From Melitaea cinxia (lineage: Eukaryota > Arthropoda > Insecta > Lepidoptera > Nymphalidae), in contig NC_059412.1 of the NCBI RefSeq assembly GCF_905220565.1, positions 14,790,125 through 14,854,124 on the forward strand: 64,000 nt of DNA, written 5' to 3'. The notes under the pieces are model-generated. The model worked only from the letters and a program-made list of their open reading frames with translations, was not told the DNA's origin and did not search any database. A program made the translations under genes and the position numbers. Below are positions 55,832 to 64,000 of this stretch, one piece after another (the stretch's first letter is position 1; every line of letters starts with the position of its first letter).

Positions 55832-57136
55832 ACTAGTATGGCCATAAATACTGTTACATAAAAACTAATTTTTTTCAACTTATTAATTATTTTGAAATTG
55901 GAACACGTATATTATTTTAAAAACTTATTTCGATTTTGCGCCATTTTACATGTTTTTTCGTGTTCTTTATCAAATTACAATATGGAATGGGGTGTTTAAA
56001 TAAAATAGGATTACAGTGATCGCTTTGCACAAAGTGGGTATGGAGCCGTCGATCATATTCCAGACACTTCAAAAGCTTGGTATCAGCCGTATGTTCGTAT
56101 ATCGTACTATTAACAGATACAGCAACACTTCGTCTGTCGAAGACCAGAAAAGATCGGGGCGGCCGCGTGTTGTTAGAACTACAAAGGCTGTTAATGCTGT
56201 TAAAGCCAGAATTCGTCGAAACTCTATTAGGAAGCAAAAAAATCTTTATCGCGAGAAATAAAGATTCCCGCTAGGACTCTGACGTGTATTATAAAACAAG
56301 ACCTGAAGTTTGGTGCTTATTGGCGATATACAGGATATGCCCTAAATCAATCATTACAATTAAAGGAGTGGATCGAACAAAACGCCTTCTGTCACGATAC
56401 GCAGGCGAAAGGCACAGAAATCTCCTCCTTACCGATGAAAAACTTTTCATGATTGAAGAACACTACAATAAGCAAAATGATAAAGTGTACGCTCACAGTT
56501 CTAAAGAAGCTGCTCAAGTTGTCGGAAAGGTACAAAGTGGTCATCATCCTGCGTCAGTGATGGTTTGGTGGGACGTGTCTTATCAAGGAGTCACAAAACT
56601 ACATTTTTGTGAAAAAGTAGTGAAAACTTCAGCCAAAGTCTATCAAGATACAGTCTTGGGTCATGTTGTGAAACATCTTAGTAATACACTTTTTAAATAT
56701 ATACCGTGGACTTTCCAGCAGGACTCTGTACCTGTACCTGGAACGTACCTTGGTCACAAGGCACGAACTATCCAAGCCTGGCTTGAAACCAACGTTCCGG
56801 ACTTTATAAGAGTTGAAGACTGGCCTTCATCTAGCTCAGACCTCAACCCTTTTCAAATTATGGTCAGTTTTAGAGGACATGGCCTGCTCTAAACGACACG
56901 GCGACATTGAGTAAAAAAATCTTTGGAGCAAGCAATGGCAAAATTTCCCTTGGAAACAGTGCGTAAATCCATAGATTCGTGGCCAAACAGATTAAATGCC
57001 TCTATAAAAGCTAAAAGTGGCCATTTTTTTTTGCTGAGACGTAAATAAATATGTAGGTATAAATTTTAATAATATTACATTACTTCATTTAAAAAAATGC
57101 ATTTTCATTTGTAACAGAACTTATGGCTGGACTAGG
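55832..57136 (+). mobile_element. maT-type Tc1/mariner element, 1305 bp
   Basis: The left end reads ACTAGTATGGCCATAAATAC and the right end reversed CCTAGTCCAGCCATAAGTTC, both then running into CTGTTACA. TA flanks each side (55830-55831 and 57137-57138). The left TA is at the edge of the foldback element, so the transposon arrived after it. Confidence 0.85.
56016..57048 (+). pseudogene. maT-like transposase, frameshifted
   Basis: Pieces lie in at least three frames. IALHKVGMEPSIIFQTLQK and KRSGRPR form the N-terminal DNA-binding part. IIKQDLKFGAYWRYTGYAL follows in a second frame at about 56288. RTKRLLSRYAGERHRNLLL with TDEKLF (first catalytic Asp) and FQQDSVPV (second) are in the main frame at 56284-56892. 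WSVLEDMACSKRH is shifted again, then EQAMAKFPLETVRKSI leads to a stop at 57046-57048. Near QQDS there is an apparent 6-residue insertion. At the expected third acid the copy reads NPFQ where the family has NPLD, with about 5 bases missing. Allowing for the insertion the spacing fits DD37D (maT). The copy is dead. Confidence 0.82.
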
Positions 57137-57218
57137 TATATTTTTTATGTATGTTCGGGGATAACTTTGTCGTCTATGAGCCGATTTTGATAATTCCTTT
57201 TTTTGTTAGAAAGAAGAT

Positions 57219-58124
57219 TGTCGCGCGTTAAAAAAATATGTAATAAATATATGTAAATGTAATTAAATTAAAAGAGCATAGAATAAGAGAAAATTAATTA
57301 TTTATTTCTTAACGCGACGAACTAAATCACAGAGAAGTAAATATATATTTAAAAAAAAGTTAGCGATCAGATTGGATTGGAAAACAAAGATTAAATTAGA
57401 CTATTGTAGAAAGTAATTTTATACAAGGAAACACTATTTCGAGCTTAATACAAAATTGAATGAACAACAACTTTATCTTCCTTTTATGGATTAAACGAAC
57501 GAGTTTAACACAACCCGAAATTATTTTAAATCTACACTATGGACCAAAATACATTTTGATTAATCCAATATTAATTTAAATAACACTGAGGGTTCGTATT
57601 ATTTCTGACGCTTGGGTGGAGGTTAACTGTGGTCACTTATCATAGCGGGTCTCCGTGACACGTGGCTCCCTGAAACTCCCTGGATGATCACCCGCCAGTC
57701 TCTCGAGTTCAGTTGTCCAAACTCCACGACCCCATCTCTATCACGATGTCAGCCGGGGTTGAAAAAAATTTTGCTCAGTTCTTTATTGTATATGTGGGGT
57801 TCTAGCAGCCAACCCACAAAATCCTGCCACGTGGTATCACCAGCAACAACGGCACCGCACGTGTCCGCCACGCCAAGGACCACAACAAAATCGCACCCTG
57901 AACCTGACCGAGGCTGAAGACAAAGGAAAAAGAAGGAGCCGCACAGCACCAGCGCTTATATAGTGTTGAGCCTAATCTACACCGCGAACCCCACCAATAG
58001 TTGCTAACGCAGCCATACGTCACACGAAATACGCTGATAGCGAAATGCCTAGCAATGAAGAATAGCAATTCGACGAAACGAAATAATTGTTAAGAATGAA
58101 CGAAGAATAAAAATATACGTTACA
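57219..58124. mobile_element. Solo LTR, about 906 bp
   Basis: It begins TGTCGCGCGTTAA and ends ATACGTTACA. AGAT precedes it at 57215-57218 and AGGT follows at 58125-58128, a 4-bp duplication with one change that restores family P when collapsed. A TATA-like word (gcgcttatatagtgttg) at about 57952 and gaagaataaaaatatacg near the end fit a promoter and a poly(A) signal. No coding part is left, so recombination between two LTRs probably removed the body. Superfamily unknown. Confidence 0.65.
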
Positions 58125-58364
58125 AGGTATCCCAAGTGTAGTACCATGATAAGGAAACCACGACCTGATTGTGGAATCCCAGAGAAATCGAGGGAAACCC
58201 TCGAAAATCGTAGTGACGACTAGTGCGTTTGTTAATTTTTTTCGTCTACTTACGTTGTGTTACTCGTCGATGTAATTGAAGTCGGTTTTTTTTCGTTTGC
58301 TAGCAAACACAATTATTTTATAAATATGTATAGAAATAATACGTATAACTATAAATATATAAAT

Positions 58365-58455
58365 ACAAATATTACTGCCAAACTCGGCGGGAATCGAATC
58401 CACAACCCGCGGAACAGAAAAAAATAACACTAAAAACTGATCCAACGGGCTATTG
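58365..58455 (-). repeat. SINE-2 head
   Basis: ggcgggaatcgaatccac (B-box, minus) and gatccaacgggctattg. Confidence 0.5.
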
Positions 58456-58469
58456 TATTTGTACATTTA

Positions 58470-58695
58470 TTTCTGTCCAGTTTGGGCGTCTTTCCTTGTC
58501 GGTCTCCGCACTGTGCCTCGGAGAGCACGTTAAGTTGTCGGTCCTGGTTGTTATCCCAGACACGTGATAGCGATTGTTACTCGTAGTAGGGATACGCTAA
58601 AGCGTAGTGGAGCAGTGAGGTGGATTAAACTCAGACCTTTGTTTCTATATCGGGAAAAAGGCCTATGGCCTGCAATGATATTACAGGCTGAACTA
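58470..58695 (+). repeat. SINE-1 body
   Basis: gtgcctcggagagcacg, ggtcctggttgttatc and gatattacaggctgaac; head missing, more diverged than other copies. Confidence 0.6.
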
Positions 58696-59335
58696 GTCAA
58701 TCAATAAACCAATAGACCTATATACTTTAGTATATAAAAGGCATACAGAATTATCATGTTTTTAAAGACACGCGTTACGGGGTTTCTGTGTTTTGACAGA
58801 TTATTTAAATTAAGGATAAAAAATAATAATATAGTAAAAGACTATCAAACCATTAAAAATTAATAAGATATTAAATGTATTTTTCCATTCCAGTTATGAT
58901 TGGTTATTAATATGAATATTTTCTCCACTCTACGTGACATTGGCGGAATCAATCGTGCTTCTCTGGCACAACTGAAAGCCATTAAACCAATCAATCAATC
59001 AATCAATATGAATATCTCAATAAAAAATCTAAATATTCATTATAATATCTTAACTAAATACGGACATGACAGAAAATTTATAAGTTCTATACATTCATTC
59101 AATAATTATAACTATTTGTGGAGTCCATGTGGTCTATGAAAATTTTAGTTTGTCTTCTGTTCAAGAGATGGCGTTAGCAGTACTTTAAAAAAACCTAATA
59201 CCGAAAAAATAAGTATTTATTTCTACATAATGATCTTTAATTCTACAGAAGCTATAAATATTTTGCTGATGCTTATAGTCGTTCGTGTCTCTCTAATAAA
59301 TGGCACTTAGGGATAGGAACGGGAAAGAAGAATTT
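58696..59335. other. No gene supported
   Basis: AT-rich. A simple (AATC)n run lies near 58988-59006. A 79-codon frame at 58900-59139 looks random. Confidence 0.4.
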
Positions 59336-59339
59336 TTGA

Positions 59340-59460
59340 CCAGTGCTTTTAGTTTTTGAAACAAAAAAAATATATAGTGGGGTAAAACCTATTGTAAATA
59401 AAGAGAATACAACGAAAATAAATGACGGGCGATCTGAGGTCGGGAAGTGGTAAAGAGGGG
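59340..59460 (+). repeat. Dispersed repeat shared with 11640-11760
   Basis: TGCTTTTAG, AAAACCTATTG, AGAGAATACAACGAAAAT and GGTCGGGAAGTGG in the same order. A G-rich run follows at 59457-59469. Confidence 0.55.
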
Positions 59461-59689
59461 GGAGGGGGGTTAAACTACAAGTATCATGGAAAAAAGTTCA
59501 ATGGAAAAGTTGTAGGTAGTAAAAAGATCTACACAACTATTGTATTTACATTTTTTAAATAAATAAATAAATGGAGAACTGGATTTTTTACCCACACATT
59601 AGGAAATTCTAAACATGTTTTAATATCACACAATTTTTTTTTTAATATTTGTAATATTTTATATTTTTTAAGTTGATGTGAGATTTTTG

Positions 59690-59775
59690 ATTATCGGTTA
59701 AAGTGAGATTTGGTGAGATTTCGTTGGACCCCCCATTCTAAGCTCACGTGATTAATGGATGTTCCCTATGGGAAC
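59690..59775. repeat. MITE-like end, ctcacgtgat motif
   Basis: gagatttggtgagatttcg, ggaccccccattctaagc and ctcacgtgattaatgg resemble the inner parts of 4047-4545. Only one side is clear. Confidence 0.35.
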
Positions 59776-60394
59776 TTCATCCATCCTCACGAACATCTAT
59801 ATATTACATAATATGTATAATATATGTATTATAGAGGAAAAATATTTGTATACTTTAAAGTTATTACTGTATAAATTAAAAACGTGTCTGTATCTACACT
59901 CCACGCTTGAAAACCCCAAATTATAGCGCTCAGGGAAAACCTTATTGAGTAATGTCATATCACAGTTTGCATGTACGCGGAAATTAACTATGCATCCAAA
60001 TGGTGAGGATGAAACTTAGTTCTTCGGCGACGGGTGCGATGGTAAAAACGTGACGGTGGTACCATATTTTTACTTTAGTAATGATATTTCCTATTTGTTT
60101 TTTTTTGAAAAAAAAAATGAGCAACTAATCGATTTTTTGAAGTGAAATAAATCATCTTAATTATTTATGTGAACACAGATAAACTTATATATTTGCCGCG
60201 CATATTTTGAGGTCCGTGTAACAGATTAAAAATTTGTATGACGTATGTTTATAACCTTTTACATAAGGAAAAATATCTAGTTTCAAATTATATACCTATG
60301 GCTCCCCAGTCGTCATAATTAACCATATACGCATTTAAAATGAATATTAAAATTATTTATTTTTAATTTATGTTTGATTTATTGTGATATTATT
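59776..60394. other. No feature seen
   Basis: AT-rich; no gene or repeat recognised. Confidence 0.4.
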
Positions 60395-60399
60395 ATTTT

Positions 60400-60605
60400 A
60401 TTTTAGCTACCTGACCCGGGAGTCACTATCCTGTCTCTAAAACTATCCAACTGATCTGATACCGATGCCTGCAGTGTAGGATGTCTACCGATCCGCTGGA
60501 CCGACAATCTGCTTAAGATTACAAGCTGGGTTGCGGAGAACCAGGATGGTTGATACGAGCTTGGGAATCATATGTCCAGCAGTAGACTACGGAGCGATAC
60601 AAAAA
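60400..60605 (+). pseudogene. RTE-type ORF2 C-terminal relic
   Basis: Pieces of RWTDNLLKITSWVAENQDG, then a stop, then tatgtccagcagtagac, which is a worn form of the AYVQQWT codons. The layout RWTDDL.K.AG..W...A.DR...LGEAYVQQWT is how I remember RTE ORF2 ending. Only the last 60 or so codons are traceable. Confidence 0.6.
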
Positions 60606-60774
60606 TACATTTAACGCCTATTTTAGTCAAGACACTCTGTAGATGGAGTATGAGTTATACTAATATAGTATTAATATTAGTTATTTGAGTTATATCGATT
60701 ATCAAATCTCGTTTATCTATATACAAATAATGTGGTAGTGTTTGAAAGAATAAAATATTTATAAATTATAATAA

Positions 60775-61030
60775 CCGCTTTTTACGAAATGCATATGGAT
60801 ACAGTATACGCGGTACATATAGCAAAATAACATTTTTTATAATTTTGTTTTTGTCTGTCTGTCTGTTTGTTTCGGCTAATCTTTGAAACGGCTGAGCTGA
60901 TTTCGATGCGACTTTCACTGGCAGATAGCTGATGTAATAAGGAGTAACTTAGGCTACTTTAATTTTAAAAATCTATTTATTTTATAACTTTGCGAACTGA
61001 ATAATAACTTTTTTGTTAAATTCCACGCTA
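60775..61030 (-). repeat. RTE-like tail, second family
   Basis: Reversed copy of 50851-51215: ctaatctttgaaacggctg, gcgactttcactggcagat and ttccacgctagtt. Confidence 0.6.
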
Positions 61031-61500
61031 GTTAATTAAATATACATACAATATATAATAAATGACATGGACTAAGTGACAGTTTTTTGCGTTTACCATA
61101 ACATCCAATAACACCATACGTAATCTTGAAAAATGTAATTCACATAATTCCCCAAATATTTACCATGGAAGCCTTGACCTACAAACAATAAAAGAGTATA
61201 CTGCGTACTGAAACGTTATCACGGCATATCATATCAGGTGTCTGTGATAAGGACTGACTCATTAGCGAATGGATGGGCGTCGCACCACATTGCCAGTAAC
61301 TGCGAGACTATTGCTTCAAAACCATTATAAATCCTTTTATCTGGATTAAATGATTATTTAAAGGATTCTTTAGTGACTTAGGATACTTATAACTGGAACT
61401 TAGGATACTGTAAACGAAAACTTTTAGTTGAATTTAGCTTTATAATCTTTAGTAATATTCAATTGTTCATTGTTTGCCTATCAGTGTGTAGTGTTTGAAG
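61031..61500. other. Unique sequence ahead of a candidate exon
   Basis: No repeat match seen. It could hold regulatory sequence for the exon at 61568, but no particular motif is convincing. Confidence 0.3.
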
Positions 61501-61567
61501 ATGTGTCAGTGACTTCATTGCGTTTTTAACTCGGTGCCGATGTGTGCTTGTTAAAATTGGTAATAAA

Positions 61568-61666
61568 ATGAGCTTGAAGAGCGTGGAAGCGGGTGGGGAT
61601 GGAGTCAGGGCTAAGGATAGCCCTTGTTACTTCTGCAATGATATGTTCGAGATGGGGAAACTGCAG
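61568..61666 (+). CDS. Candidate coding first exon, partial
   Basis: After a non-repetitive leader, ATG opens 33 codons (MSLKSVEAGGDGVRAKDSP then CYFCNDMFEMGKLQ) up to CTGCAG|GTTTGT, a usable splice donor in phase 0. Codon use is richer in G than the surroundings. The CYFC pair suggests a possible metal-binding N-terminus, but I do not recognise the protein. Without splicing the frame ends two codons later, so the call depends on the donor being real. It lies just before a SINE-1. Further exons would be outside the window or hidden to its right. Confidence 0.4.
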
Positions 61667-61735
61667 GTTTGTTGATTTTTTTTCCATCCACACATACTCA
61701 TAATACGAAGGCGGAAGTTTTTGATGGTGAAATGA

Positions 61736-62105
61736 ACGCTTCAGCCTGTAATACCCCACTCATGGGCATATGCCTCTTTCCCTATGTAGGAGAAGGATCA
61801 GAACTTAATCCACGATGTGTGGGTTCGATCCCCGCACATGACAAACATTTGTATTGGCCATACAAGTGTTTGCCGTGGTCTGGGTGTTTTTGCAGTCCTT
61901 GTGGGTCTCCCCACCGTGCCTCGGAGAGCACGTTAAGCCGTCGGTCCCGGTTGTTATCATGTACACCTGATAGCGATCTTTACTCATAGTAGGGAATATA
62001 TCCGCCAACCCGCATTGGAGCAGCGTGGTGGATTAAGCTCTGATCCTTCTCCTACACGGGGAAAGAGGCCTATGCCCAGTAGTGGGATATTAAAGGTTGA
62101 AACGT
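61736..62105 (+). mobile_element. SINE-1 with its 3' end repeated in reverse
   Basis: 61736-61815 is a reversed SINE-1 3' end (ttcagcctgtaatacccc). At 61817 a plus copy begins at its B-box (tgtgtgggttcgatcccc) and ends gggatattaaaggttgaaac. The two 3' ends face away from each other and form arms of about 80 bp around the SINE body. Confidence 0.7.
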
Positions 62106-62337
62106 AAATCAATTAAAACACCTTAACAATAAGTACATTACAAACTTAAATAATGTGCCCAGTGTTACACAGCAACCTTAACATAGTCAATATTTATTTA
62201 ACCCTAGATACTAATGTCTCCGTACATATTACCTTTCTATTATATCCTCGGCTTTACTAAATATTACAATAAATATATCAATGTAACGCCCCTAGGGTAG
62301 GCCATCAGTAGGGTGTAAGGATTATATATGTTAGTTA

Positions 62338-62490
62338 GAGTTCAGCCTATTGCAGTCTACTGGTGGACATAGGCCTCCCCAAGTTCGCGCTAGACATCCC
62401 GGTTTTCCGCAATCCCCATCCAGCCTACACCGGCAATCTTACGTAGATCGTTGGTCCAGCGGGCTGGAAGTCGTCCCACACTGCGTTTTT
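62338..62490 (-). pseudogene. RTE-type ORF2 C-terminal relic
   Basis: The minus strand reads RSVGRLPARWTNDLRKIAG, VGWMGIAENRDV, a stop, then RELGEAYVHQ, a stop, and TAIG. This is the RTE ORF2 C-terminus with a few stops. Its last 60 bases (gcgcgaacttggggaggcc onward) match the 3' end of SINE-A. Confidence 0.7.
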
Positions 62491-62649
62491 TCTTAAATTA
62501 TATATGTGGTAACTTGTTATTAGCCTTTTCTGATTTCTATTCTGTATTATTTATAGTATATGTATAAGCTGTAAGCTATCCTAATAACATAAATTAAAAA
62601 TAAAATAAAATATATGTAATTTTTAACATAAGAAATACAACACAAATCA

Positions 62650-62985
62650 CATCAGCCTTCGCAGTCCACTTCTGGACATTGGCCTATACAAGTTCGCGCG
62701 AAAAATAGCGTGAACTCATGTGTTTTGCCCATAGTCACCACGCTGGGCAGGCGGGTTGGTAACCGTAGGGTTGGCTTTGTCGCACCGAAGACGCTGCTGC
62801 CCGTCTTCGGCCTATGTATTACAAAGCCAGTAGTTGGATGGTTACCCCGCCATCGGTCGGCTTTTTAAGTTCCAAGGTAAAAAGTAAGTAAAGTAGTGGA
62901 ACTGTGTTATCCCTTAGTCGCCTCTTATGACACCCACGGGAAGAGAGGGAGTGGCTATATCCTTTAATGCCGTAAAACCTGCCTA
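62650..62985 (-). mobile_element. SINE-A copy
   Basis: Reversed, from ttcgcagtccacttctgg to tcctttaatgccgtaa; 5' terminal bases are lost and a small AAGTAAGTAAAGTA insertion lies near 62885. Confidence 0.75.
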
Positions 62986-63229
62986 AAACTACGAATGTAA
63001 ATCAAATTAAATGTGCCATGGACTCGTAGATATATGAAAATCTTTATAAGTTTAATTTTTTGACTCATTCACCTCATTTTTTTTTTGCCTCCATCTCATC
63101 TTTTTGCCTCATTCGTATTTTCCGGTACAGTAGGATTTGGGTAATAATTATTAATTGTGATACTTTTCCTCTACGTTTTTGCTCGTTCCATTTTTTCCAT
63201 TGGCTTTAATTGGAAATGTCATAATTTTC

Positions 63230-63375
63230 GACACATTACCATCTCCTTTGCGCCTCGATTGTCTGGAAGAGATCGCTTTTCAGCGATAAGGCCGCCCTTT
63301 GTACGTTATGATACTTTGTCAAAATCAATCTGATATGTATTATTTCTGTATTGGTGTACGACAAAGTGTGTTGTT
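63230..63375 (+). repeat. LINE 3'-UTR fragment
   Basis: Contains gattgtctggaagagatcgc, cagcgataaggccgccc and ggtgtacgacaaagtgtg, a tail common to insect LINEs by my recollection. Same tail reversed at 15540. Confidence 0.6.
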
Positions 63376-63825
63376 ATGTTATGTCATAATTCTATATTTC
63401 TTAAGGCTTTTTTGTTGTTTTTGGTACTACAATTTTAAAACTGAATCATTATTAAAATTGTCGGAGTTGTTTTAGAGTTTTTGTTTTTTTATGTTTAATT
63501 ATTTTCGTCTGTCACGCTGAAAATTTCCGTTTTATCATAATTATACATTTTGAATTGATAAAACTTAATTTAACGCTCGTATATTCAACGGATAGAAGAG
63601 ACTCGGGTTTATACTATTTTAAGAAATACAGATTATAATTTTAACATATAAATCCTAAGAAGGAGGTCTTATTGGTAAGTAGAAATTTAATCCAAACAAT
63701 CTTTAGATTCAGGAGAATTCGAAATAAAATAGAGTTGCATCGTTCCTACCTACGTAATATAAACGTATGTAACATAGGATTGAAATATTGAAAATTCTTT
63801 AGTGTAAAATCAATGCTTATAATAA

Positions 63826-64000
63826 AAAAATGGTCAAGTGCGAGTCGGACTCGCGCACGAAGGGTTCCGTACCATTGACTAGGTAAAATATTTAGACAAT
63901 TTTTTTTTTGTCTAAATGTTTTTTTATTTAAATTTTATCATTTATTATTAAATTAAATAAACAGTTAAGTATTTTGAGAATATTTCAAGTCCCTACCTGT
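63826..64000 (+). repeat. Retroelement repeat running off the window
   Basis: ggtcaagtgcgagtcgg, actcgcgcacgaagggttcc is a repeat I have seen across Lepidoptera. AT-rich sequence follows to the window end. Confidence 0.5.

Larger units (their letters stand above)
55503..58320 (+). mobile_element. Family P copy interrupted three times
   Basis: Family P sequence lies at 55503-55548 (ttcaaaaaagaaggaggat, attcgaccgtatata), 57137-57218 (tgtatgttcggggataac to ttgttagaaagaagat) and 58125-58320 (ggtatcccaagtgtag to gaagtcggtt and the gtttgctagcaaac hairpin). Joined, these follow the family consensus without a gap. The inserts are a foldback element, a maT transposon and a solo LTR. Confidence 0.85.

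Noticed and set aside
57684..58068. Frames of 66-88 codons on both strands
   Set aside because: They lie inside the proposed solo LTR, which is noncoding.

Overview
This window reads as AT-rich, non-genic DNA from an insect, most likely a butterfly or moth. That judgement rests on the repeats. Several short retroposon families recur in it, with cores around CAGTCCACTGCTGGACATAG, CCCACTGCTGGGCATAGG and GGTAATCGCTTACCATCAGG. I recognise these as typical of Lepidoptera, along with RTE-like LINE tails, Tc1/mariner elements and a Helitron remnant. There is no operon structure, no bacterial gene, no CRISPR array, and no host gene I can name. Species and chromosome cannot be told.

Family names used here. 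SINE-A: about 330 bp, starts GCTGTGTGG, ends like the end of an RTE ORF2. SINE-B: about 280 bp, starts AACTGAGGTAGGGCACAG, ends in poly(A). SINE-1 and SINE-2: tRNA-derived heads with different bodies. Family P: about 400 bp, ends AACCGACTTC / GAAGTCGGTT plus a 3' hairpin. RTE-like tails: short LINE 3' pieces.

Layout. 0-8 kb: SINEs, inverted-repeat miniature elements (MITEs) and a GATA microsatellite. 8.3-9.1 kb and 12.9-13.5 kb: two GC-rich tandem arrays, with a possible THAP-domain relic between them. 13.7-18 kb: MITEs and a Helitron helicase relic on the minus strand. 18.5-28.4 kb: a foldback element, a perfect palindrome, SINEs and LINE tails. 28.4-32 kb: the one large intact coding unit, a LINE with a 985-codon endonuclease/reverse-transcriptase ORF. 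34-38 kb: a LINE 3' relic and a decayed mariner inserted in another LINE fragment. 38-44 kb: family P and SINE-B copies. 44.5-46.1 kb: a PIF/Harbinger-like element with a short MADF-type ORF, split by family P. 46-54.8 kb: LINE relic, nested SINEs, and a minisatellite of about 53 units. 55.5-58.3 kb: a family P copy that took in a foldback element, a maT-type transposon and a solo LTR. 60-64 kb: RTE relics and one candidate coding first exon at 61.57 kb.

The elements interact as hosts and parasites. SINE-A shares its end with RTE ORF2 relics in the same window, which suggests the RTE machinery moved it. Exact or near-exact target-site duplications give at least six datable insertions, and several elements sit inside others, so part of their order can be read. 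Host transcription is supported only weakly, by the exon at 61.57 kb and a possible noncoding exon at 52.66-52.9 kb.
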